Positions 46,570 through 54,696 of a stretch of DNA of 64,000 nucleotides are shown piece by piece. The stretch covers positions 124,001-188,000 of the forward strand of contig JADJPQ010000011.1 in assembly GCA_016713175.1 (NCBI GenBank), written 5' to 3'. This DNA is from Planctomycetota bacterium. Lineage in GTDB: Bacteria; Planctomycetota; UBA1135; UBA2386. The position numbers and the translations under genes were made by a program. Below the pieces are notes generated by a model, which was not told the origin of the DNA, did not search any database, and was given only the letters and a program-made list of their open reading frames with translations. The first letter of the stretch is position 1; the number at the start of each line of letters is the position of its first letter.

Positions 46570-46995
46570 ATGACCACTTCCGCCAAGCTCGCCCTCTTCA
46601 GCAAGGAACTCACCTCTCGCGGCATCGCGTTCGAGACCCTCGGCGACACCGGGCACGAGTTCCTGACCTTCCGCTACCGCGACCTGCAGTTCCTTCTGCC
46701 CGCGGAAGCGAGCGACCCGAAGTTCTTCCTGATGATCCTGCCGGGCATCTACCGGGCGACGGAGACCGAGGACAAGCAGCGCGCCCTGGCGATCGCCAAC
46801 GAACTCAATCGTCAACGCAAGGTGGTAAAGGCCCAGGTTGCCGAGGGCGGTGAGGTGTCCCTGGCCATCGAGATGTTCCTCGATCCGATCGAGACGTTCC
46901 GTCCGGTGTTCGAGCGCTCGTTGCAGTGCCTGTTCGAGACCTGGATCCTGTTCGGCGCCCGGGTCATGGGGCATCAGGTCGCTGCGGCGGCCTGA
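46570..46995 (+). CDS. YbjN-like protein (secretion-chaperone fold)
   Basis: 141 residues from ATG. The pattern 'FLTFRYRDLQFLLPAEASDPKFFLMILPGIY' (parts), 'RALAIANELNRQRKVVKAQVAEGGEVSLAIEMFL' (parts) and a final helix 'FRPVFERSLQCLFETWILFG' match the YbjN family, which shares the type III secretion chaperone fold and binds other proteins. It lies 55 bases after the helical-repeat gene and is the last gene of the island before degraded sequence begins. Confidence 0.68.
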   Translation: MTTSAKLALFSKELTSRGIAFETLGDTGHEFLTFRYRDLQFLLPAEASDPKFFLMILPGIYRATETEDKQRALAIANELNRQRKVVKAQVAEGGEVSLAIEMFLDPIETFRPVFERSLQCLFETWILFGARVMGHQVAAAA

Positions 46996-47226
46996 GCGGC
47001 GCGGTGTCGCGAGTCCAGAACCCGAGCCTGGTCTCGAGCGTTTGCGATGAGCTGAGGCCGGTCAAAGGTTGTTCGCGTTCGACGGCCGCCTTTCTCGTTG
47101 CCTCGGCCGCCTCGTCGGTGCTACCGGCGCGGCGTTGGCGCATCTGGTCGTCACCCTCGCAGATCCGACCCCGATGCAACCCGGACTGTCCGACGCGACG
47201 ATCGACGGCTCGGGGCACTGCGCGCG
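46996..47226. other. Intergenic stretch at island boundary
   Basis: 231 bases with no convincing gene on either strand. It separates the intact island from a 5'-truncated permease, so it probably contains the junction of a deletion or rearrangement. No inverted repeats, tRNA or integrase site seen. Confidence 0.4.
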
Positions 47227-48066
47227 GTGACTGGCGCCGACGGTGTATTCGAGTTCGAACGGGTGCGCGCCGGCATGGACCTGGTGCAGAACGTCATCGA
47301 TCGGTTCGTCGGTGGCAGCGAGCCCGACCTGCGGACACCGGCGGCGGGCGCGGCCGGCAGTGCGTTCGACGTGGCGGCGATGTTCGAGGGCATGGTGCCG
47401 GTCACGCACGAGGACGTGCAGCCGCCGGAGCGACCGAAGAACCTCGGCTATCAGCTCGCGCAGAGCGTCGCCGGCATGACCGTGATGATGCTGATGTTCG
47501 GCCTGATGGCGTGCAGCGCGACGCTGCTGCAGGAGCGCGATCAAGGCACCCTGCGACGGCTCCTGGTATCCCGCGCGCCGCGATCGGCGCTGCTGCTCGG
47601 CAAGTTCCTGTTCTGTGTGCTGGTGGGGGTGATGCAGCTGGCGATCCTGTTCACCTATGGCGAACTGCTGTTCGCGGTCGGCACGTTCCGGGATCCGGTG
47701 ACGCTGGTCGTGTTGTCGCTGACGTGGTCGGCGGCGGCGACGGCGTTCGGGATGCTGATCGCCGTGTGGGCGCGCACGGCCAAACAGGCGGAAGGGCTGG
47801 CGACGGTGTTGATCCTGGTGATGGCGGCGCTCGGTGGGTGCTGGTTCCCGTTGCAGATCGCCGAGTTGCCGTGGTACTTCGAACTGGCGACGCACGCGAC
47901 GCTGACGCACTGGGCGATGTCGGGCTTCCAGGGCATGTTCTGGCACCAGAAGGCGTGGACCGATCCGGTGCTGCTGCGGGCGATCGCCGTGCAGTGGGGG
48001 TTCGTCGTGGTTGCCGGCGGCACTGCGCTGGCGATCTGGCGGCGCCGGGTTGCGGCTGGGCGCTGA
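47227..48066 (+). pseudogene. ABC-2 family permease, 5'-truncated
   Basis: About 279 residues from GTG 47227. The C-terminal permease body is intact with five membrane helices: 'SVAGMTVMMLMFGLMACSATLL', then the cytoplasmic 'QERDQGTLRRLLVSRAPRSALLLGK' coupling region (parts), 'FCVLVGVMQLAILFTYGELLF', 'LVVLSLTWSAAATAFGMLIAVW', 'GLATVLILVMAALGGCWFPL' and a final 'WGFVVVAGGTALAIWRRR'. ABC-2 exporters normally begin with a first membrane helix and a large external domain; these roughly 100-150 residues are missing. No ATPase gene is nearby. It is probably a remnant, though a short expressed protein cannot be excluded. Confidence 0.6.
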
Positions 48067-48151
48067 CAATGGAAACGTAAGTTGTTGTTTTGGAATGGTT
48101 GGATTCATCTGCCGTGGCCACCCGGTCTCGCCGACAGATTCCCAACAAGGA

Positions 48152-48168
48152 ATGCCAATTCTTGGCAT
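48152..48168. promoter_or_regulatory. Palindromic operator upstream of the antitoxin
   Basis: Perfect inverted repeat ATGCCAA-TTC-TTGGCAT, 31 bases before the antitoxin ATG and just ahead of a -10-like TATTCT (48171-48176). The surrounding 130 bases are noticeably AT-richer than the rest of the window. Ribbon-helix-helix antitoxins usually bind such a site to repress their own operon. Confidence 0.5.
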
Positions 48169-48198
48169 GCTATTCTGCCGACAGACCGACCGAACCGC

Positions 48199-48489
48199 AT
48201 GAACGTGACCACGATGAACATCTCGCTGCCCAACGAACTCGCGCGCTACGTCCGCGAGAAGGTCCAGGGTGGGCGTTACTCGTCGATCAGCGAAGTGGTC
48301 CGCGAAGCGCTCCGTCGCCTGTCCGCCGACGAGGCTCGCCAACAGCCGTTCCAAACCCTCTCGGGTGCGACGTTCGACGCTCGGGCTGCCGCAGACGCCG
48401 CGCGCCGAATCCGCGAGTTGCAGCAGCGGCAGTCCTTGGGCGGTGACCTCTCCTTGGAAGACCTGATCCAAGCGGGTCGGCAGGTGTGA
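48199..48489 (+). CDS. Ribbon-helix-helix antitoxin (ParD/CopG type)
   Basis: 96 residues. 'TTMNISLPNELARYVREKVQ' followed by 'GRYSSISEVVREALRRL' is the standard ParD/CopG pattern: an N-terminal DNA-contacting strand, then two helices. The C-terminal half ('ARRIRELQQRQSLGGDLSLEDLIQAGR') would neutralise the partner. A second in-frame ATG at 48214 is possible. Its stop overlaps the GTG of the following PIN-domain toxin (GTGA), the normal antitoxin-toxin arrangement. Confidence 0.88.
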   Translation: MNVTTMNISLPNELARYVREKVQGGRYSSISEVVREALRRLSADEARQQPFQTLSGATFDARAAADAARRIRELQQRQSLGGDLSLEDLIQAGRQV

Positions 48490-48946
48490 AGTTCGTGCTC
48501 GATGCTTCGCTGACGCTGTCCTGGTGTTTCCAGGATGAGTGCACGGCGTTCACCGCGGCAGCCTTGCAGGCGCTGCCACGACTCGGCGCGGCAGTGCCAA
48601 CTTTGTGGATCCACGAAGTGCCAACGGTCTGCGCACGGCCCAGAAGAGCCGTCGGATCGCCGAAGCCGCGGTGCTCGAGTTCGTCGACCTGTTGGGGGCG
48701 ATGCCGATCGAGACGGTAGCCCTGCCCTCGTGGACGGCGCTGGTCGAAGTGCGCCTGTTGGCGCTCGCTCAGGACCTGTCGGCATACGACGCCGCCTACC
48801 TGGCCCTCGCGCAGCGCCTCGACTTGCCGCTCGCAACCTTGGACGGAACCGGGCGACGCATGGGGCTGAAGCAGGCCGCGGCCGCAACTGGGGTCCGGCT
48901 CGTGGACGAACGGCAGATCGCCGCGTGGCTTGGCGCGACGCCTTGA
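48486..48946 (+). pseudogene. PIN-domain (VapC-type) toxin interrupted by a frameshift
   Basis: The gene starts at GTG 48486 with 'MKFVLDASLTLSWCFQDE' (first catalytic Asp) and runs to 'LWIHEV' near 48620, then leaves frame. The other frame continues exactly where expected: 'NGLRTAQKSRRIAEAAVLEF', 'LSAYDAAYLALAQRLDLPLATLD' (later acidic residues) and ends at 48946. The sequence GAAGTG-CCAACGGT would read correctly as E-V-A-N-G with one extra G, so one base is missing at 48620/48621. PIN toxins are Mg-dependent RNases. As given, the product would be a truncated 77-residue peptide. A sequencing error is the main alternative. Confidence 0.82.
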
Positions 48947-49147
48947 TCCGTGGGCCGCTGCATCGGCTCCGCCGCCGGGCCCGTGGGCTCCCGATCGCCC
49001 GACCGCAGGCGGCCATCGACGGCACCGGCGCTGGCGGAGTTGGCAGCAGTGCGCGGCCGGCGACGGTGGCGGCGCTCGTCGTTTCGCCGGTCGCGCTGGC
49101 CTGGCCTCCCCGGCGTCGCTGCGCTCACCGGGCATGCCGGTCGCTCC
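48947..49147. other. Intergenic stretch between toxin and kelch gene
   Basis: 201 bases between convergent genes. No gene, clear terminator or repeat seen. Confidence 0.3.
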
Positions 49148-50551
49148 TCAGAAGCCCACCCGCGCCGCCGCCGCGTCGGAGGCGACGAACCCCGCGGCAT
49201 TGGCCGCGGCATCCGGCACCAGGCCCTGCGCGAACAGTTCGAGCCCGAGCAGGGCGATCTGGTTCGGGACCGCCACACTGGCCGTTGCCGTGCCCCACAG
49301 CACCGGCATGGTCACGGTCAGGTCCGGGCTCACGAACAGGGTGCAGCCCGGCATGCCGAGGCCCGCGAGCGCCATGGGCAGCGGCCCGAAGGCAGAACTC
49401 TGGTTGCTGAGGCCGAACGCACAGAACGCGATCGGCGCGGACGACAGATTCTGCAGCGTCACGTTCCAGGCGCCGCCAAAGCGCGGCATCTCGTTGGCGG
49501 TGATCAACAGCTGCGGCGTGCCGCCACTGCCGGCACAGCCGATGCCGAAGGCGTAGTGCCGCGCCACGTTCGTCGTGATGAGTTCCCAGGTATCGCCGGG
49601 GAACTGGTTGAAGTTGTCGACGCCGCCGAAGACCACGCCGCGGCCGCGCGCTTCGTCGTACACCGCTCGACCACTCCAGCGACCGGAAGGGCCTTGGCCA
49701 ACGGACGCGGTGACATCGGTCCAGCTCGTGCCGTCGAAGACCCATGTCTGGTTGGTCTGCGGCAGGAACCAACTCTGCTTGCCGCCGAACATCACGATGC
49801 GACCGAGACCCCGGTCGTAGGTGATCGCCGCATCGGCGAGCGGACCGGCGCTCGACGTGGTCACGACCTGCGTCCAGTCGATGCCGTCGTACTCCCAGGT
49901 GTCGCCGAGGAACTGCGACGTGTCGTTGTAGCCGCCGTGCATGACGATGCGGTTGCGGCCCTCGTCGTACGCAGCCAGCATGTCGCTGCGACCCGCGGGT
50001 GTGTGTGCCGTCGCCACCTGATACCAGTCGTTGCCGTCGTATTCCCACGTGTCGCTCATGCGCGTGCCGTTCCAGCCGCCGAACAGCACGAGGCGCTGCC
50101 GCACCGCGTCGTAGGCGTGCGCGCCGCCGCTGCGTGCGGGCGGGCTCGTCGGCGGGTTGCGCTGCACCCAGAAGATGCCGTCGAACTCCCACGTCTGATC
50201 CGAGAAGCCCGTGGCGGTGTTGACCCCACCGAACATCACGATGCGCCGCCGCGCCGAGTCGTAGACGAGGTTCGTCGCGGCGAGCCCGGGCGGGGCAGCC
50301 GGCAGGGTCAGCAGCGCCCAGTTCGCCCCGTCCTTGACCCAGGTCTCGTTCGAGTAGGTTCCACCGAACAGGAAGCCCCCGAACAGCACCGTCAGATGGC
50401 GGTGGGAGTCGTAGGCGAGGCCCGGCTGGGAACGACCCGCCGGCATCGTCTGGATGCTGGGGAAGAGCTGCCAGGTCGTCTGTGCGACCAAGGGCAAGGC
50501 GACGGCGCTGCTTGCGGCGAGAAGGACGAACGTTCTGCGGAGGGTCTCCAT
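49148..50551 (-). CDS. Secreted kelch-repeat protein with planctomycete C-terminal module
   Basis: 467 residues from ATG 50551 (GGGGGAG just upstream). A signal peptide 'RTFVLLAASSAVALPLVAQ' is followed by about six kelch blades ('GRSQPGLAYDSHRHLTVLFGG', in part; 'RRRIVMFGGVNTATGFSDQTWEFDG', in part; 'DTWEYDGNDWYQV'), forming a beta-propeller. From about residue 340 a separate module begins 'GIGCAGSGGTPQL' and contains 'MPGCTLFVSPD' and 'TASVAVPNQIALLGLELFAQG', ending 'ARVGF'. The same module occurs in the proteins at 54697 and 63507. Likely exported; function unknown. Confidence 0.85.
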   Translation of the reverse strand: METLRRTFVLLAASSAVALPLVAQTTWQLFPSIQTMPAGRSQPGLAYDSHRHLTVLFGGFLFGGTYSNETWVKDGANWALLTLPAAPPGLAATNLVYDSARRRIVMFGGVNTATGFSDQTWEFDGIFWVQRNPPTSPPARSGGAHAYDAVRQRLVLFGGWNGTRMSDTWEYDGNDWYQVATAHTPAGRSDMLAAYDEGRNRIVMHGGYNDTSQFLGDTWEYDGIDWTQVVTTSSAGPLADAAITYDRGLGRIVMFGGKQSWFLPQTNQTWVFDGTSWTDVTASVGQGPSGRWSGRAVYDEARGRGVVFGGVDNFNQFPGDTWELITTNVARHYAFGIGCAGSGGTPQLLITANEMPRFGGAWNVTLQNLSSAPIAFCAFGLSNQSSAFGPLPMALAGLGMPGCTLFVSPDLTVTMPVLWGTATASVAVPNQIALLGLELFAQGLVPDAAANAAGFVASDAAAARVGF

Positions 50552-50661
50552 GCTCCCCCGTTGCCGCCGCCGGCCTGGGTCTGACCGATTCTCCGCCCGT
50601 TTCCTGAGGCGGCTCTGCTTCGCATGCCGCGCCCATGTGGCCTTGGCTCCTCGGGCCGGCG

Positions 50662-51813
50662 TCACCTCCCCAGGTAGTCGCGCAGATCGCGCGCGCCCTG
50701 CGGCGGCACGGCGGCGGCGCCGGGTACGGCCAGGCGGAACGCCACACCGAGCGTGAACGGTCCGGGCGGGGCGCCGTTCTGCGTGTAGGTGCCGTGGCCT
50801 CGGAACTCACCACTGGCGACCAGGTCGAGAGTGGTGATCGCGCCGGCATGCGCGCGCAGTTCGCCCGCGAGCTGCGCGCGGAACGACCGATCGGCAGCCT
50901 TGGAGGCCAGTTCGGCGGTGCCGGTGATGGACCAGGTGCCGTCACCGCGCCGCGCCAGCGCCACGCGTGCGGTGGTCACTTCGCTGTCGCGCCACATCGG
51001 CGGTTCGCCGCGCGTGTTGTCGATCAGGTGGAAGCGCGCGAGGCGATGCGTCAGGGAGTCCGGCCAGCGGCCGGCGACCAGCTGCGACACTTCGTCGGCC
51101 TGGATCCACAGATGATCGCGGCCGATGGCGGCCCGCAGGATGCGATCGTGTTCGGAGCATTCGGCGGGCCAGTCGGCGGCGAGCACGCGCGTGTAGACGT
51201 CCGCGACCAGCCCGCCGGCGGGCGGCGTGCGGGCAAAGCGCGGATCGACGTTCGCCGGCACGTCGCCGGCTGGTGCCGTGGCTTCCGGCCGGGGCACGCT
51301 CGACGCGGCCGCCAGCAGCCGTTCGAGCTTGCCGGGATTGCGGTTGTTCCAACCCTGCACGAGGGTGCCGTCCGGCGTCGCGATGTAGAGCCCCTGCGTG
51401 GTGCGGTCGCGGCTCATGCCGTCGCGTTGGAACACGATCTTGCGGTACAGCTCGCCGGCGGCGTCCTGGCGGCGGACTTCGTACCACTCGTCGAGCACCA
51501 ACGGCACGAACTTCGTCTGCAGCAGCGCGATCACCGCGGGTTCCGCGAAGCTGGACGCACGGTCCAGCACGCCGTTGTTTCACACGCAGCCGAGCGGGTG
51601 GCCGTTCATCGACCAGAGGAACAGCAGCTGGTGGCTGGCGCGGGCCGCGGCCGCGGCCTCGAGCAGGTCGGTGCGCCACGGGATCTGCTCCCAGGCTTCG
51701 GTCCCGGCCGGCGCGATCTGGCGGTGCAGCGCGCGGAAGTCGGTGGGTTCTTGCGGCAGCAGGAGCGACGCGCACAACAGCAGGGCGGTCATGCCCGGCA
51801 TCATGCCGTCCAC
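50662..51813 (-). CDS. Probable selenoprotein: secreted thioredoxin-fold protein with in-frame TGA
   Basis: 383 residues if the TGA at 51582-51580 is read as selenocysteine; without it the frame stops after 77 residues. N-terminus 'MTALLLCASLLLPQ' is a signal peptide; several ATGs between 51813 and 51792 are possible starts. The thioredoxin strand 'HQLLFLWSMNGHPLGCV' is followed by the TGA (residue 78, giving Cys76-x-Sec78) and by 'NNGVLDRASSF...FVPLVLDEWY', exactly where a redox Cys is expected. A SECIS-type hairpin starts 11 bases later. The part after the TGA ('LYIATPDGTLVQGW', then about 200 more residues) keeps normal codon use over 900 bases, which argues against decay. The C-terminal domain is unknown. 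Confidence 0.72.
51550..51582 (-). promoter_or_regulatory. Bacterial SECIS element
   Basis: Read on the minus strand: TGA (51582-51580), 11-base spacer, stem GCTGGAC (51568-51562), loop CGTGC (51561-51557), stem GTCCAGC (51556-51550). The 7 base pairs are perfect, the loop has G at its second position followed by T, and the loop lies 18 bases after the TGA, inside the range known for SelB-binding elements. Confidence 0.7.
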
Positions 51814-51978
51814 GCAACGACGCCACTGCGCTTTTCCACCGTGACCCTGGTGTCACAGCCTCATATCGCGCGTCCATGCCCGCGCCGCGCAACGCCAGCG
51901 GACGGCGCCTGGGTTCAAGGACGGCAGCAGCAACTGCGCGCCGCGTCCGAGCCATGGCCGCCGTAACGCGCCTTCCCG

Positions 51979-52971
51979 TCACGGACTGACCTTGGACTCG
52001 AACTCCTTGCGCAAGGCGCTGAAATCCACGCCGGTGCCGGCAAACTGCGCTTCCAGGCCGTGGAACAGCTTCACCCCGATGCGCCGCAGCTTAGCGAGAT
52101 GCTGCCGGGTGGTGTAGTTGGGCGCAGGGATCCGGTCCACCCAGCCCGCCATGGCCCGGCGAGCCGGCTGGGCCAGGCGGGCCCGTTCCTCGGCCGAGAG
52201 CTGCGCCGCGCAGACGAAATCCACCGCGGGCTCGACATGGCCGGTTTCCAGCTCGCTGGCCAGGCGATCGAGGAAGTCCGGGTGGGAGCGCAACCGCGCG
52301 GTGGCCGCCGCGTGCGCATCGTGCCGGGCATTGCTGCCGGCACGCCACAGCAGGGACTCGAAGTCCCGCTGCGGGTCCTTCGAGGCGATCTCATCCAGCG
52401 CCTGCTTCGATGACGGGCCGTCGGGAAGGAACCGGGCGACAGTGATCGCCACGCCGCGCAATCCTGCCTTCATGGCCCGGCGGCCGAAGAAGAACGCGCT
52501 GCCGAGCAGGCTCAGTGCGGCGAAGACGACCCAGGGCAGGCGCAACCAACGGGGCGCCGCGTCCCCGGCCAGGCCGGGGTTGAGGCCAAAGACCAGCAGC
52601 AGCAGCGTGGCCACCGGAGCCAGGCAGACGAACGGGAAGAACGCCGCCCGCGGCAACATGCCAGGGCGGATGTAGAGCCCGACGCCGACGAAGGTGGCGA
52701 CCGCCAGCCCGATGGCTGCGCCGATGCTCAGTGGGTACAGCGCCGGGCGGCCCAGGCCAAGCCAGTCGAATCCGCCGTTGGCCACCATGCACGCCAGCGC
52801 CACCAACAGTAGCGCCCACAGCGGCACGAGGCTGTAGAGGGCCGGCCTGGCCCACCGGTCGTCGCTCGAGTGCAGTGGCGCGTACTGCGACAACACGCGT
52901 TGCAGCGGCCATAGGAAGACGATCAGTGCCAGCGCGGCGCAGGCATTGCCGAGAATCTGCAGGGTGGTCAA
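51979..52971 (-). CDS. Membrane protein with cytoplasmic helical domain
   Basis: 330 residues from TTG 52971 (no ATG nearby). Four or five membrane helices in the first 170 residues ('LQILGNACAALALIVFLWPL', 'LYSLVPLWALLLVALACMVA', 'LSIGAAIGLAVATFVGVGLYI', 'FFPFVCLAPVATLLLLVFGL', 'WVVFAALSLLGSAFFFG'), then a soluble helical domain (about 190-330). Family not recognised. It is the middle of a run of minus-strand envelope genes. Confidence 0.72.
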   Translation of the reverse strand: MTTLQILGNACAALALIVFLWPLQRVLSQYAPLHSSDDRWARPALYSLVPLWALLLVALACMVANGGFDWLGLGRPALYPLSIGAAIGLAVATFVGVGLYIRPGMLPRAAFFPFVCLAPVATLLLLVFGLNPGLAGDAAPRWLRLPWVVFAALSLLGSAFFFGRRAMKAGLRGVAITVARFLPDGPSSKQALDEIASKDPQRDFESLLWRAGSNARHDAHAAATARLRSHPDFLDRLASELETGHVEPAVDFVCAAQLSAEERARLAQPARRAMAGWVDRIPAPNYTTRQHLAKLRRIGVKLFHGLEAQFAGTGVDFSALRKEFESKVSP

Positions 52972-53008
52972 TGGGTGGGCTGGGTTGTCGCGAAATCGGA
53001 GTTGGTTT

Positions 53009-53335
53009 CTATCGGCCGGTCAAACCTTCATCGCCCGCTGCGAGGCCCGGCGGGATCGGTTTTGCAAGAGCCGGGCCAGCCAGCAGCCAGGCCAGCGAGA
53101 CCTCACCGAGCTCGCCGCGCAGGTTCTCATCAGGCCGGAGGTCAATGGCGCTCGCCTGGATCGGGCTGCGGGTCGTACAGCTCGCCCCCTCGGCATCGTC
53201 CAGGCACCGCACGAATTTCCGGCGCCGGTCGCGGCGCATCAGGATGAACTCGCTGCCGGTATGAATGTGGTCGCGCGCCAGTTCGGAGCAATCGCTCACG
53301 CCGATACCGGCGCCCACGAGAAGTCGGAATTGCAT
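53009..53335 (-). CDS. Hypothetical small protein, doubtful
   Basis: 108 residues, in the same orientation as and filling the gap between two minus-strand genes. Contains 'LARDHIHTGSEFILMRRDRRR' (part) and 'IDLRPDENLRGELGEVSLAWLL'. The composition is plausible for a soluble protein but no family is recognised and no clear ribosome site is seen. Confidence 0.35.
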   Translation of the reverse strand: MQFRLLVGAGIGVSDCSELARDHIHTGSEFILMRRDRRRKFVRCLDDAEGASCTTRSPIQASAIDLRPDENLRGELGEVSLAWLLAGPALAKPIPPGLAAGDEGLTGR

Positions 53336-53398
53336 CGCCGCCGCATGGCAGCGAGCCCGCGCAGCGAACGCGATGCTCGCCTGAGAACGGCGGCGCGG

Positions 53399-54277
53399 TC
53401 ACTTGCCAGACGGGTTCAGTCGCGCGCGCACGATCTCGGCCAGCTTCTCGTGTTCGGGCGCGTTGCCGAGTTCCTGCAGCAATGCCTGCAGTTCGCTGCG
53501 CTCGCGCGCAGGATCTCCGAGGTTGCCCGAGGCCAACGCGCCGGCAAACCGTGCCCACGCCCGTTGCGAACCGGTGGCATTCGCGGCGTGCACGATTGCG
53601 TCGGCGTTCAGCCGCGCCCCGGCGAAGTCCTTCTGCGCATTGCGCGTCCACACCATCTGGTAGCTCGCATCGAGACCGGCCTTGCTGTCGGCGCCGTTCT
53701 CGGCCACCACCCGCTCGAGGCAACGCAGCGACTCGCGCAGATCGGTTTCGCTGCCCAGACTGCGATGCGCCATCGCCTTCTGACCAAGCAGCTCCGCCCG
53801 CTCGTCCGGGGTTTTCGCTCGCGCCAGCAGCAGTTCGATCGCTCGCAACGCCGTGGCGGCATCGCCCCCCTTGCCGGCGCCGTGGTACGCGAGCTCGCGC
53901 AGCTGGCCATCGCTCATGGTCTCGAACTTGCGGCGTTCGATATTCTCCAGCGCCTGTTGCAGCGCGTCGGCATCGACGACCGCGGCGCCCGAGGCAGGCG
54001 TCACCGGCGTGCGGGCCGACGCAGCGACGAGTACGTCGAGCTGGGCCTCGATCGCGGCGAGCCGCTGCTCGACGGTCGCCCATCCGGGCAACTCAGTTGT
54101 CACGACCGCCGGCGCGGCATCACGCTGGAGCGGCAGCTGGGCTCTTGCCTCGACCGGAGGCGGAGCCTGCGGCCAGACCTCGTCGGCGCTGCGCGGCGCG
54201 CGCAGCGACACTGCCACCGCGGCGGCGATGCCACCGCCGCACAATGCACCGAGAAAGGCAGCGAACGGAGCGCGCAT
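53399..54277 (-). CDS. Membrane-anchored TPR-like periplasmic protein
   Basis: 292 residues. N-terminal anchor or signal 'FAAFLGALCGGGIAAAVAVSL' (about 5-25), a Pro/Ala linker, a short coiled coil ('VEQRLAAIEAQLDVLVAAS', about 68-86), then TPR-like helices from about 105 to the end ('GQLRELAYHGAGKGGDAATALRAIELLLARA', parts; 'DLRESLRCLERVVAENG'). Layout resembles CpoB/YbgF-type periplasmic coiled-coil-TPR proteins, but no Tol-Pal genes are nearby. A TAGCCT -10-like element lies 6 bases from its ATG. Confidence 0.75.
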   Translation of the reverse strand: MRAPFAAFLGALCGGGIAAAVAVSLRAPRSADEVWPQAPPPVEARAQLPLQRDAAPAVVTTELPGWATVEQRLAAIEAQLDVLVAASARTPVTPASGAAVVDADALQQALENIERRKFETMSDGQLRELAYHGAGKGGDAATALRAIELLLARAKTPDERAELLGQKAMAHRSLGSETDLRESLRCLERVVAENGADSKAGLDASYQMVWTRNAQKDFAGARLNADAIVHAANATGSQRAWARFAGALASGNLGDPARERSELQALLQELGNAPEHEKLAEIVRARLNPSGK

Positions 54278-54696
54278 TGCCGAAGGCTACCCGACCACCG
54301 GCCAGCGAGCGATTGCGTCGACTGGCAACCGGACCTGGCGAACCCACCTCGCCGGGAAGCGAGCTTCGCGGGGGATAAACGGGGTCGAGCGGCTGATGAA
54401 CACCTATGCGCCATCGGCGACCGTGTTGGCATTGCTGCAGGTTGGCGGGCCGACCAACCACCGGACCCGCGTCATGCGCCTCTACGGAAGGGCCGGGCCA
54501 GCGAGCCGCAGAGTCCTGTCGCGTGAGCAGCGGCCTGTTCGCCATTGCGTACGGTCGAACGTGCGTGGGCCCAAGCGTGGTTCTGACAGTTCCGCCGCAT
54601 GCCCGGAGGCTTCACCGTACCGATTCTTCCTGGCCCCTGTTCGGCCGGTCTTTCGCATGCGAGAACAACGCTACCGACTCACGAAAAACAACAACC
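54278..54696. other. Divergent intergenic region
   Basis: 419 bases between divergent genes. It holds a -10-like TAGCCT on the minus strand (54289-54284) for the TPR-like gene, only 6 bases from its ATG, without a clear -35. On the plus side an AT-richer leader precedes ATG 54697, with CTACCGAC at 54671-54678 as a weak -10 candidate. No tRNA, repeat or small gene could be supported. Confidence 0.4.

Noticed and set aside
51580..51582. TGA as an ordinary nonsense mutation in the thioredoxin-fold gene
   Set aside because: It falls at the redox position and is followed by a perfect SECIS-type hairpin and 900 bases of undisturbed coding; kept only as the alternative.
51841..51856. Inverted repeat GTGAC-CCTGGT-GTCAC upstream of the selenoprotein gene
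   Set aside because: Only a 5-bp arm and no recognised binding protein; not enough to call an operator.
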